A stretch of 64,000 bases of DNA from Fibrobacter sp. UWB2 (GTDB taxonomy: Bacteria > Fibrobacterota > Fibrobacteria > Fibrobacterales > Fibrobacteraceae). Shown one piece after another: positions 9,000 to 18,089 of this stretch. The notes under the pieces were generated by a model. The model saw only the letters and a list, made by a program, of their open reading frames with translations, was not told the DNA's origin and ran no database searches. Within the stretch, counting starts at the first letter, position 1. The number at the start of each line of letters is the position of its first letter. The position numbers and the translations under genes were made by a program. The stretch is from assembly GCF_002210425.1 (NCBI RefSeq), contig NZ_MWQK01000002.1, positions 186,001 to 250,000 on the forward strand, read 5' to 3'.

Positions 9000-10139
9000 C
9001 TACCTGTCAATTTCCGGAATCACGGGGTCAAGGGTTGCCATGATGGTCACGAGGTCCGAAATCTTGTGACCTTGAGCCATCTTGTTGATTGCTGCAATAT
9101 GCGGGAAGCTTGGGCCGCGTGTGTGGATGCGGTACGGCTTTTCGCCGGTCGTTGCGGCGACAACGTATGTGGCGTAAAGACCCTTGGCTGTTTCAATTTC
9201 GCTGTAGTAGCGGCCCACGGGGAGTCGCACTGGCTTTTCCTTGGAACGCCACGGACCTTCGGTCGGGAACTTTTCGACGCACTGGCGCAGAATCTTGAGC
9301 GATTGATGAATTTCAGCAATGCGGATCTGGTAGCGGTCGTAGCAGTCGCCGTTATGGAATACGGGCACGTCAAAGTCGAGCTGGTCGTAAATGCTATACG
9401 GGTTTGCACGGCGCACGTCAAAGTTCACGCCGCTAGCGCGGAGCACAGGACCCGAGCAACCGTAAGCGATCGCGTCTTCTTTGCTCAAAACGCCAATGCC
9501 GATGCTACGTTCCAACACGATGATGTTTTTCGAAAGGAATCTTTCGTAGTCCTTCATCGTATCTTCCATATGGTCGAGGAATGCTTTTACGCGCGGGATA
9601 AACGTATCCGGCACGTCATAGCGGCTTCCGCCCGGTCTAAAGAAGTTCGTCGTAAGGCGAGAACCTGTTACTTCTTCAAGCATGTCGTGAATCATTTCAC
9701 GTTCCTTGAAACCGAACAAGAGGCAAGTCTGTCCGCCAAGGTCACCGCCAAAGCAACCGTAGAACACCAAGTGCGAGGCAATGCGGCCCAGTTCCTGGAG
9801 CATCACGCGGATGTATTCGCCACGGAGCGGAACGCCCACGTTCATGCCCTTTTCAAGAGCGATGACAACGCCCAAGTTGTTCTGGATGGCGGTCAAATAG
9901 TCCTGACGGTCCGACATCGCGATGTACTGCAAGTAGCTCATCGATTCCGCTTGCTTTTCCATACCGCGGTGGATATAGCCAAAGTGCGGGACAACTTCTA
10001 CAATGGTCTCACCGTCCATGCGGAGTGTGAGTCGCAAAGCACCATGTGTACTCGGGTGCTGCGGACCCATGTTGATAAAAAATTCTTCAGTATTCGATTT
10101 GCGTTCGAGGCGAAATCCCGGAGGTAACTGATGACTCAT
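9000..10139 (-). CDS. nuoD: NADH-quinone oxidoreductase subunit D (49 kDa)
   Basis: A 379-residue subunit carrying the quinone-binding site: [20 protein letters not shown] near residue 25 includes the conserved HPSTHG loop (quinone-site His), followed by HRGMEKQAE and the C-terminal DPVIPEIDR. The gene starts with an ATG that overlaps the stop of nuoBC (ATATGA), so translation is probably coupled. Unlike E. coli, where nuoC and nuoD are fused, here nuoD is free and nuoC is joined to nuoB. In most operons nuoE, F and G follow; here nuoH follows directly. Confidence 0.97.
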   Translation of the reverse strand: MSHQLPPGFRLERKSNTEEFFINMGPQHPSTHGALRLTLRMDGETIVEVVPHFGYIHRGMEKQAESMSYLQYIAMSDRQDYLTAIQNNLGVVIALEKGMNVGVPLRGEYIRVMLQELGRIASHLVFYGCFGGDLGGQTCLLFGFKEREMIHDMLEEVTGSRLTTNFFRPGGSRYDVPDTFIPRVKAFLDHMEDTMKDYERFLSKNIIVLERSIGIGVLSKEDAIAYGCSGPVLRASGVNFDVRRANPYSIYDQLDFDVPVFHNGDCYDRYQIRIAEIHQSLKILRQCVEKFPTEGPWRSKEKPVRLPVGRYYSEIETAKGLYATYVVAATTGEKPYRIHTRGPSFPHIAAINKMAQGHKISDLVTIMATLDPVIPEIDR

Positions 10140-11395
10140 ATAGGCCTCCTAATCATTTCCGGGTGAGTAAAGTCTTTACGGAGCGGGTAACCCACGAAGT
10201 CCTTGTCCAAGAAGATGCGGCGAAGGTCGGGGTGGTTTTCAAACTTGATGCCGAACATGTCGTAAACTTCGCGTTCCTTGATTTCTGCACCGGGGTAGAG
10301 GTGCGAGATTGTTGGGACGCTAGCGAGGAGCGATGTTGGGCGTTTTTCTTCGTCAATCGAGAAGTCTTTCTTGAGCTGCACGCAAAGGAAAATCTTGTGG
10401 CCAATTTCAAGGCTTCTGAGCATTGTCACCATGTCGAAGTGGTCGTCGTAGTCAATCGCGGTCACGTCAATTAGGTAATCCATCTTGAATTCAGGATCGT
10501 TCTTGACAAATTCAACGACGTTCAGGTAGTCTTCCTTTTCGAGCATGACTTCGAGCGGGCAATCCGCAGGCATCTTCGCGACAACATCTTCAGGAGTGTC
10601 TTCACCGCGCGTATGCACGGTCACGTTCGGGAACTTGGCGCGGAGCTTTGTGAAAAGCTCGAGCTGCGTCATGCCAAAGCGCTTGGCGGGTACGCGTTCC
10701 ACTTCCGGGAAATCCGGCTTCTTGACGCGAATCGGCTTGAATGCACTCTTGTAGTCCGGATTTTCTTCCTTGAACTTCGCGCGTGCTTCGGCCATCTGTT
10801 CGTCTTTCATTTCTTCGAGAGCGGCCCAGGTTTTTGCGGCTTCGCGATAGCGGTCCATCGTCGAAACGTCTTTCGGTTCACCTTCGTGCCAGGGGTTACG
10901 GCAAGTTTCCTTGAGAATCTTTTCGCGGAGCGTCAAAAGTCCGTGGAACAGTGCTTCGGGGCGCGGCGGGCAGCCGGGAACGAACACATCGACCGGAATC
11001 AAGTTCTGTGCGCCACGAACAACAGAATAGTTGTCGTAGATGAACGGGCCACCGCTAATCGTGCAGGCGCCCATGGCGATGACGTATTTCGGACCGGGAA
11101 TTTGTTCCCAAAGCATCTGGATGGCGGGTGCCATGCGGCGGGTAATTGTACCTGCCAAAATAAACAAGTCCGCCTGCCTGGGGGACGAGCGGAACACTTC
11201 AGAGCCAAAACGGGCAATGTCATAACGGGCCATAGAACTCGACATCATTTCGATGGCGCAGCAGCTAGTACCGTATGTCAGAGGCCAAATGGAGTTTGCA
11301 CGGGCCCAGTTCACAACATAGTCGATGGCGTTTACAACGTACTTTCCACCGGGAATCGGGTCCAAAATCTTTGGAGCTAAATTGATTATTCCCAT
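10136..11395 (-). CDS. nuoBC: Fused NADH-quinone oxidoreductase subunits B and C
   Basis: A 419-residue fusion. Residues 1 to ~165 are Nuo[12 protein letters not shown] (adjacent cysteines), GACTISGG and [11 protein letters not shown] give all four ligands of cluster N2, the last iron-sulfur centre before quinone. Residues ~165 to 230 are a charged, helix-forming linker ([22 protein letters not shown]). Residues ~235 to 419 are NuoC, with [20 protein letters not shown] and [10 protein letters not shown]. There is no stop or internal start with a clear ribosome-binding site between the parts. Its start overlaps the nuoA end by ten bases. The B-C order of fusion differs from the better known C-D fusion of enterobacteria. 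Confidence 0.95.
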   Translation of the reverse strand: MGIINLAPKILDPIPGGKYVVNAIDYVVNWARANSIWPLTYGTSCCAIEMMSSSMARYDIARFGSEVFRSSPRQADLFILAGTITRRMAPAIQMLWEQIPGPKYVIAMGACTISGGPFIYDNYSVVRGAQNLIPVDVFVPGCPPRPEALFHGLLTLREKILKETCRNPWHEGEPKDVSTMDRYREAAKTWAALEEMKDEQMAEARAKFKEENPDYKSAFKPIRVKKPDFPEVERVPAKRFGMTQLELFTKLRAKFPNVTVHTRGEDTPEDVVAKMPADCPLEVMLEKEDYLNVVEFVKNDPEFKMDYLIDVTAIDYDDHFDMVTMLRSLEIGHKIFLCVQLKKDFSIDEEKRPTSLLASVPTISHLYPGAEIKEREVYDMFGIKFENHPDLRRIFLDKDFVGYPLRKDFTHPEMIRRPI

Positions 11396-11766
11396 TTGAG
11401 AATTCCTTTTTTCCAGGCGTAAGCAAGGCCCGAAACGAGAATCGCAATGAAGATGATAAGGTCGATAACGACGACTGATGGCGGGAGCGCCGTGTGGCCA
11501 GCCATGATTTCCTTGAAGTTCATCATGACGGGGAAGAGAAACAGCGCTTCGATATCAAACACGAGGAAGAGCAAGGCGAACAAGTAGTAGCCCACCTTGA
11601 ACTGAATTCTTGCGTTGCCGATGGTTTCCATACCGCATTCGTACGGAGCCATCTTGTTCTTTGTATTCTTGGTGCGGTAGCCTAGCAATAGGCCTGTGAC
11701 GGTTGCCGCCGCCGCGATAAACGCGCCCAGAAAAAGGAATATTGAAAGTATGATGTATTCAGACAT
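11386..11766 (-). CDS. nuoA: NADH-quinone oxidoreductase subunit A
   Basis: A 126-residue protein with three membrane helices, normal for NuoA/ND3. The conserved switch loop between helices 1 and 2 is present as [42 protein letters not shown], including the cysteine in YECG and the DIE motif. It lies 26 bp downstream of the 197-residue gene and no strong ribosome-binding site precedes it. It opens the nuo run, but the short gap suggests it is co-transcribed with rsh and the gene between. Confidence 0.95.
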   Translation of the reverse strand: MSEYIILSIFLFLGAFIAAAATVTGLLLGYRTKNTKNKMAPYECGMETIGNARIQFKVGYYLFALLFLVFDIEALFLFPVMMNFKEIMAGHTALPPSVVVIDLIIFIAILVSGLAYAWKKGILKWE

Positions 11767-11792
11767 AGTCGTTAGTTTTTAGTCAATGGTCA

Positions 11793-12386
11793 TTAGTAGA
11801 AATTCTGCAAGTCCTGAACGGTTCCGAATAGCGTATTGCCAATCTGGAAACGGTCCAGAACGTGTTTCAACAAGTCCTTAAATTCATCAATGGTGCCTGC
11901 GTTCATGGTATTCAACTTGCCTTGAATATCACTCACAAAGCCGTAAACGACAGGGCTTGATTTCATGCCCTGCATTTCCCCACTCCATTGCTGCAACACT
12001 TTATCCGTATCAATCCTTGCGATAACGTATCGCGTCGTCGAAAGCAGCTCCTGCAAAAAGTGCACGAGGAAGATTTCTTCTTGCAAAATACCCCAGCGCT
12101 TGTCCTTGGAGTAAAGCGAAGAATTTTCGGCTTTGCCGTAAAAGATGGCTGCCTGCGCATATTCGAGGCATGTCATCAAGAGACGTTCGTAACGCTTGAT
12201 GTCCTTGCTCAAATGCTGGTACCAGGCATTGTTCTCTTCGGGTGTAGAGTCCTTGGCTTCGGCGATTTCGTTCGGGAACAGCGCACGGAACGCGTAATAC
12301 ACTTCTTCGTAATAGCGGTTCCTCATGCGGCAGTTGAACGCACGGTTTTTTTGTGTGTAGTCGCAATGGTGTAGGGAAGATATCAT
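11793..12386 (-). CDS. Unknown 197-residue protein between rsh and nuoA
   Basis: I do not recognise a family. The protein is mostly helical and soluble, with no signal peptide and no membrane segment; aromatic residues are frequent (NRYYEEVYYAFRALFP, NAWYQHL, LQNFY at the end). Its ATG overlaps the rsh stop as ATGA, the classic arrangement for coupled translation, and nuoA follows after 26 bp. The annotated start gives MISSLHHCDYTQKNRAF; an internal Met at about residue 21 (MRNRYYEE) is an alternative. The position suggests expression together with rsh; any functional link to ppGpp or respiration is inference only. Confidence 0.8.
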   Translation of the reverse strand: MISSLHHCDYTQKNRAFNCRMRNRYYEEVYYAFRALFPNEIAEAKDSTPEENNAWYQHLSKDIKRYERLLMTCLEYAQAAIFYGKAENSSLYSKDKRWGILQEEIFLVHFLQELLSTTRYVIARIDTDKVLQQWSGEMQGMKSSPVVYGFVSDIQGKLNTMNAGTIDEFKDLLKHVLDRFQIGNTLFGTVQDLQNFY

Positions 12387-14530
12387 GCTTTTTCAACCCC
12401 TCTGACGCCCTCGACTTGTCTTATCTTGGTCACAATGGCATCGACCTGGTCCTTGCGGAACGCCTTGAATTCCATACGGATGCGTCCCGTGTACTGGGCA
12501 CTGGCGATACTCATTCTATCCAGCGACAAGTTCTCGTCTTTCAGAACCATCAGGATGCTTAACGGCAAGTTCCTGCGGTTGTCTGTTTCAATTGTGAGGT
12601 GCGTGGTAAATGGCTTCGAAACGTCGGCGCTCCAGTCGACAGGGAGGCGCTGGTCGGTCGGCAAGTCCTTGAGGCAAGGGCAGTCGCTCTTGTGAACTTC
12701 GATACCGATTTGCGGGCGCATCACGCCGACAATCTTATCGCCCGGGACAGGGCCGCAGCAGCTTGCGAAATGGATGAGGAGACTGGTTTCGTGACCAATC
12801 ATCAACGGCATTTCGTCGGTGAGCGTGTTGTCCATGTCCTTGCCGAATTTCGGGTAGAAGCGGATGGCGGCAGCTTCCTTGGATATATCGTTTCCGCCGT
12901 TCAAGAAGCGGTGGATGTCCTGGAGCGGCAGTTCGCCCTGACCGATCTTTTCAAAAAATTCGTTGAGGCTTGTCATGCCGAAGTTCTTGAGGATGTCCTC
13001 TTCCTTCGGGCGTTTGTCCTTTTCAATTTTCAGGAGGCGCAGTTCGCGAGTCCAGATTTCTTTACCGAGGCTGCGGGACTGGATGATGATGCTTGTCTTC
13101 ATCCACTTGCGGAGTTCCTGCTTTGCCTTGATGGTCTTGACCATTTCAAGCCATTCCGGGCTCGGTTCCTGGTTCGGGCTCTTTAAAATCTGGATGGTGG
13201 CACCGTGCGGTACCGGTTCATCGAGACTCACAACCTTGTCGTTAATGCGTGCGCCGATGCAGTGCAGGCCAAGCTCCGTGTGTACTGCAAATGCAAAGTC
13301 CAAAACGATGGCGCCTTCGGGGAGTTCAACGGATGCTCCCTTCGGGGTGAACACCGTCATGCCTTCGGGCTTCAAGTCCACCTTCAAGAAGTCGAGGTAT
13401 TCCTTGGAGTCCGAGATTTCGGATTGCAGCTTGACCATGTGGTCGAGCCAGGCGAGTTCTTCGCCTTCGTGCTGCGTTTCCATCTTGTAGGCCCAGTGGG
13501 CGGCAAATCCCTTTTCGGCAGTGAGGTCCATGTCCTTTGTGCGGATCTGGACTTCGACCATCTTGTTTTCGGGACCGATGACGGTTGTATGGATACTTTG
13601 GTAAAGGTTTGGCTTCGGGGTCGCGATGTAGTCCTTGAAGCGGCTTTGAAGCGGTGTCCAGAGGTTGTGCACGTAACCCAGAGCGAGGTAGCATTCCGGA
13701 ATCGTTTCGACGATAATGCGGATGGCGAAAATGTCGAAGATGTCTTCGAATCCGCAACCGCGGGCAATCATCTTGTTATAGATGCTGTATATGTTCTTGG
13801 TGCGCCCCTGGATGGTGCAGTCGAAGTCTTCGAGGGCCATCTTGATCTGGAGCGGGCCAATCACGGATTGCACGTAGTTTTCGCGCTTTTCCTTATTTTC
13901 GATAAGGGCGTCGACGAGCTTTTGGTATTCGTCCGGGTTTACGTACTTGAAGCTCAAGTCTTCGAGTTCGGTTTTCAGTTTGTATAGACCGAATCTATGG
14001 GTGAGCGGTACGTAAATGTCAAGAGTTTCCTGGGCGATAATCTTACGCTTTTCGGGCTTCATGTATCGCATGGTGCGCATGTTATGGATGCGGTCTGCGA
14101 TTTTAATCATGATGACGCGCGGGTCTTTGGCCATGGCCGTAATGAGCTTACGGTAGGTACTTGCCTTTTGCGCCGTCTTGCTTGCTTCCTGGACGGCGGT
14201 AATCTTTGTCACCGCATCGACCATGAACGCCGTGTCTTCGCCAAAAAGTTCAGAGATTTCACTGAGGGTATGCGGGGTGTCTTCCACCACGTCGTGCAAT
14301 AAGCCTGCGAGTACCGTTGCCTGGTCTTGCTTGAGGTCTGCAAGAATCTTGGCCACTTCGTAAGGGTGTTCTGTGTAGGGCATGCCGCTCTTGCGGTATT
14401 GACCATCGTGGGCATCGGCAATAAAGGCTATAGCTTTTCTGAGAATCCCTTCGTCAAGTTTGGGATTCTTCTTAAGGAGCACACTTACAATGTGCTCTTG
14501 GTTCGTTGTAAATTTAGCCTGATCCATCAT
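12383..14530 (-). CDS. rsh: RelA/SpoT-type bifunctional (p)ppGpp synthetase/hydrolase
   Basis: About 715 residues, the usual length of a long Rsh. Domains in order: HD hydrolase with HP in PYTEHPYEVA and LLHDVVEDT (the HDxxED motif intact); synthetase with KNIYSIYNKM, FDIFAIRIIV, RFKDYIATPKPNLYQSIHTTV and VEVQIRT; TGS domain beginning VFTPKGASVELPEGA and ending HGATIQIL; a linker helix region; and an ACT domain ending RQVEGVRGVEKA. Both active sites therefore look functional. I start at ATG 14530 (MMDQAKF), with TTGAGA just upstream; a TTG two codons earlier is possible. It is the first gene of a minus-strand run continuing into the nuo genes and would adjust ppGpp in starvation. Confidence 0.95.
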   Translation of the reverse strand: MMDQAKFTTNQEHIVSVLLKKNPKLDEGILRKAIAFIADAHDGQYRKSGMPYTEHPYEVAKILADLKQDQATVLAGLLHDVVEDTPHTLSEISELFGEDTAFMVDAVTKITAVQEASKTAQKASTYRKLITAMAKDPRVIMIKIADRIHNMRTMRYMKPEKRKIIAQETLDIYVPLTHRFGLYKLKTELEDLSFKYVNPDEYQKLVDALIENKEKRENYVQSVIGPLQIKMALEDFDCTIQGRTKNIYSIYNKMIARGCGFEDIFDIFAIRIIVETIPECYLALGYVHNLWTPLQSRFKDYIATPKPNLYQSIHTTVIGPENKMVEVQIRTKDMDLTAEKGFAAHWAYKMETQHEGEELAWLDHMVKLQSEISDSKEYLDFLKVDLKPEGMTVFTPKGASVELPEGAIVLDFAFAVHTELGLHCIGARINDKVVSLDEPVPHGATIQILKSPNQEPSPEWLEMVKTIKAKQELRKWMKTSIIIQSRSLGKEIWTRELRLLKIEKDKRPKEEDILKNFGMTSLNEFFEKIGQGELPLQDIHRFLNGGNDISKEAAAIRFYPKFGKDMDNTLTDEMPLMIGHETSLLIHFASCCGPVPGDKIVGVMRPQIGIEVHKSDCPCLKDLPTDQRLPVDWSADVSKPFTTHLTIETDNRRNLPLSILMVLKDENLSLDRMSIASAQYTGRIRMEFKAFRKDQVDAIVTKIRQVEGVRGVEKA

Positions 14531-14674
14531 TCTCAATTTATCTAATAATTTGATACTTATGCGGCTTTTTTTCGAAAATATGCCAAAAATAAGACGAAAA
14601 AAGCATCGACTTGACTAGAAAAAAGGAAAAATTGAAAATTTCCAGTTTGCGGGTAGATGCATCTGAATGAATGC

Positions 14675-14691
14675 GTTGTAACTGTTACAAC
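14675..14691. promoter_or_regulatory. Perfect 17-bp palindrome upstream of the CE15 gene (operator candidate)
   Basis: GTTGTAAC-T-GTTACAAC is a perfect inverted repeat with 8-bp arms and a one-base centre. It lies about 100 bp before the CE15 start and about 30 bp before a possible -10 (TAGAAT, 14723-14728). It has no U-tract and is too short for a terminator, which favours a protein-binding site. The cognate regulator is unknown. Confidence 0.5.
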
Positions 14692-14789
14692 AAAAAAGTT
14701 ATTACATCTCGCCCAAAATTTTTAGAATAGATTAATTTAAAGGACAACAATTCCGCCGAATTCACGGCTGTTGTTGGGGTTGGTATACA

Positions 14790-16400
14790 ATGAATAAGTG
14801 GATGAAAGTAATGCCTGTGGCAGTTGCTGCCTTTGGCTTATGGGCGTGCGGCGATGAAGCTATGACTTCTGCCGCGCAATGTACAACAAAAGAATGCTTG
14901 GAACAGGTCGGTCAATCTTACGGGTATTTGCCTGGGGAAAACTCTAGCTCCAGTTCGTACGCCGAAAATAGCGTAGAATCAAGTTCTGATGACGGCTCTG
15001 GCAGTCAGGGACCTGATTCTTCTGCAGATGCACAATCTCCGACGAGTAGTTCTGATGTCGCTATTTCTAGCGGTGCATCTAGTAGTAGTGTCGCGGGGCC
15101 TGTGCTATCATCGAGTAGCGATGCTTTGCCAGAAAGCAGCAGCGATGCTGTCTCTAGTTCTAGCCGTGGACATCATCATTCTAGTTCGTCTGCAACAAAG
15201 CCGGAAGTCTCTAGCTCTAGCGAATCAACGCCTCCGACTCCGGTAAATGAATTTGTTGAAGACCATCGCAGCGAATGCCAGATTGGCAATATCCCTTCAA
15301 GCGTGAACAACGCAAAACTGCCGGACCCGTTTATGGGTCTTGATGGCAAGCGTATTTCTAGCAAGGCTGATTGGAAATGCCGTCGCGAAGAAATCGGCGC
15401 CATGTACGAAAAGCTCATGTTCGGTACAAAGCCGCGCAATCCTGAAAAAGTCGAAGGCTCGTATTCTGGCGGAAAGCTCACCATTAAGGTCACGGACAAG
15501 GGCAAATCCGGTTCGTTCTCCGTGAAAATCAGCAACGCCGGTACCAAGGACAAGCCGAAGCCTGCGATGATCGGTTTTGGCGGTGGCATGATGGGCGGTT
15601 GCGGAAGCCTCGGCAACGCAACGAACGGTCTTGACATCGCTCAGATTACGTTTAACCCGGATGACGTCGCTCCAGAAAGCGGTGGCGGTATGTTCTTCCA
15701 GCTTTATAACCAGGGACAGGGCACCATCATTGCATGGGCTTGGGGCGTGAGCCGTATCATTGACGCTCTCGAAAAGACTCCTGAAGCGGGTATCGATGTG
15801 AAGCACCTCGCTATGACGGGTTGCTCTCGCTGGGGTAAGGGTACTCTTGCCGTGGGAGCATTCGATGAACGTATTGCCCTCACGATTCCGCAGGAATCCG
15901 GTTCCGGAGGCGCATCGCTTTGGCGTGTGGGCGCTCAGGTGAACAAGCAGAAGGGTAAGCAGTTCGTTCAGGGCTTGAGCAGTGCCGGTACCGAAGGCAA
16001 GTGGATGATTTCTAGTTTCAAGAACTACGATGGCAAGGAAAATACGCTCCCGTTTGACCAGCACATGTTGGTGGCTATGGTGGCTCCGCGTGCGCTCCTC
16101 ATTCTCGACAATGCAGGTCAGGAATGGTTGGGCGAAGTTCCGTCGAACTATTGCGGACAAGCTTCTAAGGAAGTTTATGACGCTCTCGGTGCAACGGAAA
16201 ATTACACCTACAGCCAGGAAGGCGGTCATGGTCACTGCCAGCTTCCGAACGGGCAGTTTGACGAAGTCAAGGACTTTATGAACAAGTTCTTGCTCGGCAA
16301 GGATGCCAAGACGGGTAAGATTGACTACACCAAGAATACTCAAACCATCAACTTCAAAAAGTCTGAATGGATCGACTGGGAAACACCTAGCTTGAAATAA
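14790..16400 (+). CDS. Secreted glucuronoyl esterase lipoprotein (carbohydrate esterase family 15)
   Basis: A 536-residue protein. Residues 1-20 form a lipoprotein signal ending at LWAC, then a Ser/Asp-rich spacer to about residue 150, then the catalytic domain. The nucleophile motif of CE15, GCSRWGKG, places the catalytic serine at residue 346, with QESGSGG (acid region) and EGGHGHCQLP (histidine) later. CE15 enzymes split the ester between 4-O-methylglucuronic acid of xylan and lignin alcohols, freeing hemicellulose from lignin. The lipobox predicts membrane anchoring with the catalytic domain held away by the spacer. A ribosome-binding site is not obvious (GTTGGGGTTGG upstream). It is monocistronic and ends before a bidirectional terminator. 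Family confidence is high; substrate detail is inferred. Confidence 0.92.
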   Translation: MNKWMKVMPVAVAAFGLWACGDEAMTSAAQCTTKECLEQVGQSYGYLPGENSSSSSYAENSVESSSDDGSGSQGPDSSADAQSPTSSSDVAISSGASSSSVAGPVLSSSSDALPESSSDAVSSSSRGHHHSSSSATKPEVSSSSESTPPTPVNEFVEDHRSECQIGNIPSSVNNAKLPDPFMGLDGKRISSKADWKCRREEIGAMYEKLMFGTKPRNPEKVEGSYSGGKLTIKVTDKGKSGSFSVKISNAGTKDKPKPAMIGFGGGMMGGCGSLGNATNGLDIAQITFNPDDVAPESGGGMFFQLYNQGQGTIIAWAWGVSRIIDALEKTPEAGIDVKHLAMTGCSRWGKGTLAVGAFDERIALTIPQESGSGGASLWRVGAQVNKQKGKQFVQGLSSAGTEGKWMISSFKNYDGKENTLPFDQHMLVAMVAPRALLILDNAGQEWLGEVPSNYCGQASKEVYDALGATENYTYSQEGGHGHCQLPNGQFDEVKDFMNKFLLGKDAKTGKIDYTKNTQTINFKKSEWIDWETPSLK

Positions 16401-16437
16401 TGCTGCGGCAGACTCGTTAATCGAGAATCGCGGAACT

Positions 16438-16473
16438 TAAAAAAAGACCTCGCAATCGCGAGGCTCTTTTCTT
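16438..16473. terminator. Bidirectional terminator between the CE15 gene and thrH
   Basis: Stem CCTCGC/GCGAGG (16448-16453 with 16458-16463) and loop AATC. A T-tract follows on both strands (CTCTTTTCTT plus, TCTTTTTTT minus), so it serves the convergent genes. Confidence 0.85.
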
Positions 16474-17089
16474 ATAAAGAATCTTGGAACTTGTGGAATT
16501 TGTCCAAAAGTTCTGCGTAGGTCTTTGTGGCTTCGAGCTGCGGGAACTGTGCCACGATGGAATCCGGAGCGCAGAAGAAGCAGCCCTTGTCGGCCTGCTT
16601 GAGCATGCCCGTGTCGTTGAAGGAATCGCCCGAGGCAAACACCTTGAAGTTGAGTTCCTGCAAGTGCTTTACGACCTTCGTCTTCTGGTCGCTCATGCGC
16701 AAGTGATAACCCTTGATCATGTCGTTTTCAACCACGAGATTGTGGCAGAAAATTGTCGGGAATCCGAGATTCTTCATGATGGGGTAGGCGAATTCCTGGA
16801 ACGTGTCCGAGAGGATAATCACTTGGGCTTCGTCGCGGAGCGTGTCCATAAAGTCACGGGCACCATCGAGGAGTCCGAGGTTTGCGATAACGTTCTGGAT
16901 GTCAGAGAGCTTGATGTTTTCGCGTTCGAGAATCTTGATGCGGCCTTTCATGAGCACATCGTAGTCGGGAATGTCGCGAGTGGTGAGGCGGAGGTCCTTG
17001 ATGCCCGTCTTTTCGGCTACGGCAATCCAGATTTCTGGTGCAAGAACGCCTTCCAGGTCAAGAGTGACAACACATTGCTTAGTAAACAT
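16472..17089 (-). CDS. thrH: ThrH-type phosphoserine phosphatase / homoserine phosphotransferase
   Basis: A 205-residue HAD-superfamily enzyme. The N-terminal motif is TLDLEGVLAPEIWIAVAEKTGI, with D11 as nucleophile and glutamate in place of the second aspartate, exactly as in Pseudomonas ThrH. TTRDIPDYDVLMKGRI, VIILSDTFQEFAYPI (motif II) and ASGDSFNDTGML (motif IV) follow. ThrH dephosphorylates phosphoserine and can transfer the phosphate to homoserine. It lies 33 bp downstream of hslO and is probably co-transcribed with it. It may supply the serine-biosynthetic phosphatase step, but substrate preference cannot be read from sequence. Confidence 0.88.
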   Translation of the reverse strand: MFTKQCVVTLDLEGVLAPEIWIAVAEKTGIKDLRLTTRDIPDYDVLMKGRIKILERENIKLSDIQNVIANLGLLDGARDFMDTLRDEAQVIILSDTFQEFAYPIMKNLGFPTIFCHNLVVENDMIKGYHLRMSDQKTKVVKHLQELNFKVFASGDSFNDTGMLKQADKGCFFCAPDSIVAQFPQLEATKTYAELLDKFHKFQDSL

Positions 17090-17122
17090 AGAAATTCCTA
17101 AATCCTAATTCCTGAATCCGAA

Positions 17123-18004
17123 TTATTTGTTCCTCTCTGCAATAATTTCTTGCATGTCGGCAGGTGTAATCGTGTAGTTCGTGCGGCAGAAGTCGCAGAC
17201 AACGTTCAAGTCCTTGTTTTCGCTGCTGAGTTCTTGCAAATCCTTGAGCGGGAGCGTTGCAAGCGTTGCGAGCATGCGGTCCTTGCTGCACGGGCAGAAC
17301 GGCTTCGGGTCGATTTCACGCACCACTTCGATGTCGTACGGGCCGCGGAGCTGGTCCAGAAGTTCATCAAGGTCGAAACCCTTGTCTGCCTTGTACATGT
17401 CACAGAACTTCGGGAGATTCTGCACGATGACTTCGATTAGGTTGATGTCCTTGTCCTCGAGGTCCGGGAATGCTTCGATGTAAAAGCCTGCGGCGTAATC
17501 GAGAAAGCTCGGGTCCTGTGCGTTGTACTGTGCTTCGATTCCAACGGCGGAGCGAATCTGTTCGGACTGCAAAAGGTATGTAGCGAGGTTCTGACCCACG
17601 GAAACGGACGGAGCTTCGATAATACTTTCGTGAACGCGCTTGCCCTGTTCGTTCAACTTTACGACTTGCACGTGCTGAGGCACGAGGGCGGGTTCGTTTG
17701 CTCCGATTGCCTGGAGTTCAGCCTGCGGAATCATGGCGCGGACAAGACCCATCGGGGTCGAGTCTGTTTGAATTTTCGTAATTTCGCCACCAAAAGTAGT
17801 GGTATAGGAAACTGTACCTGCGAATTTAAGGCCTGCGCTCAGGAAAATGCTTGCAATGGAGTTTTCGGCAAGCAACTTGAGGGCAAAACCCTTGGCGTTG
17901 TGGTGACGGCCGATTTCGTTCATGGTCTCTGTCAAATCGACCACGATAAGGCGGAAGGGCGTTTTTTTGCCCGTCGCGCGGATGATTCTATCTTTGAAAT
18001 TCAT
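17123..18004 (-). CDS. hslO: Redox-regulated chaperone Hsp33
   Basis: A 293-residue protein of standard length. The N-terminal domain has the typical start FKDRIIRATGKKTPFRLIVVDLTETMNE and GKVTYTT-like strand (FAGTVSYTT). The C-terminal zinc switch is complete: C237 and C239 in FCPCSKDRM and C270/C273 in CDFCRTNY. Zinc release and disulfide formation under oxidative heat stress activate the chaperone in characterised homologues. It leads a two-gene run with thrH. In an obligate anaerobe its likely role is protection during oxygen exposure, which is inference. Confidence 0.93.
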   Translation of the reverse strand: MNFKDRIIRATGKKTPFRLIVVDLTETMNEIGRHHNAKGFALKLLAENSIASIFLSAGLKFAGTVSYTTTFGGEITKIQTDSTPMGLVRAMIPQAELQAIGANEPALVPQHVQVVKLNEQGKRVHESIIEAPSVSVGQNLATYLLQSEQIRSAVGIEAQYNAQDPSFLDYAAGFYIEAFPDLEDKDINLIEVIVQNLPKFCDMYKADKGFDLDELLDQLRGPYDIEVVREIDPKPFCPCSKDRMLATLATLPLKDLQELSSENKDLNVVCDFCRTNYTITPADMQEIIAERNK

Positions 18005-18089
18005 ACCTTAAATATAGAATTTAACGGATTTGTAAGCCCTGTGTAGATTGAAAAAAGCTATAATAATCAAGTAACTATTTGGAGGTATT

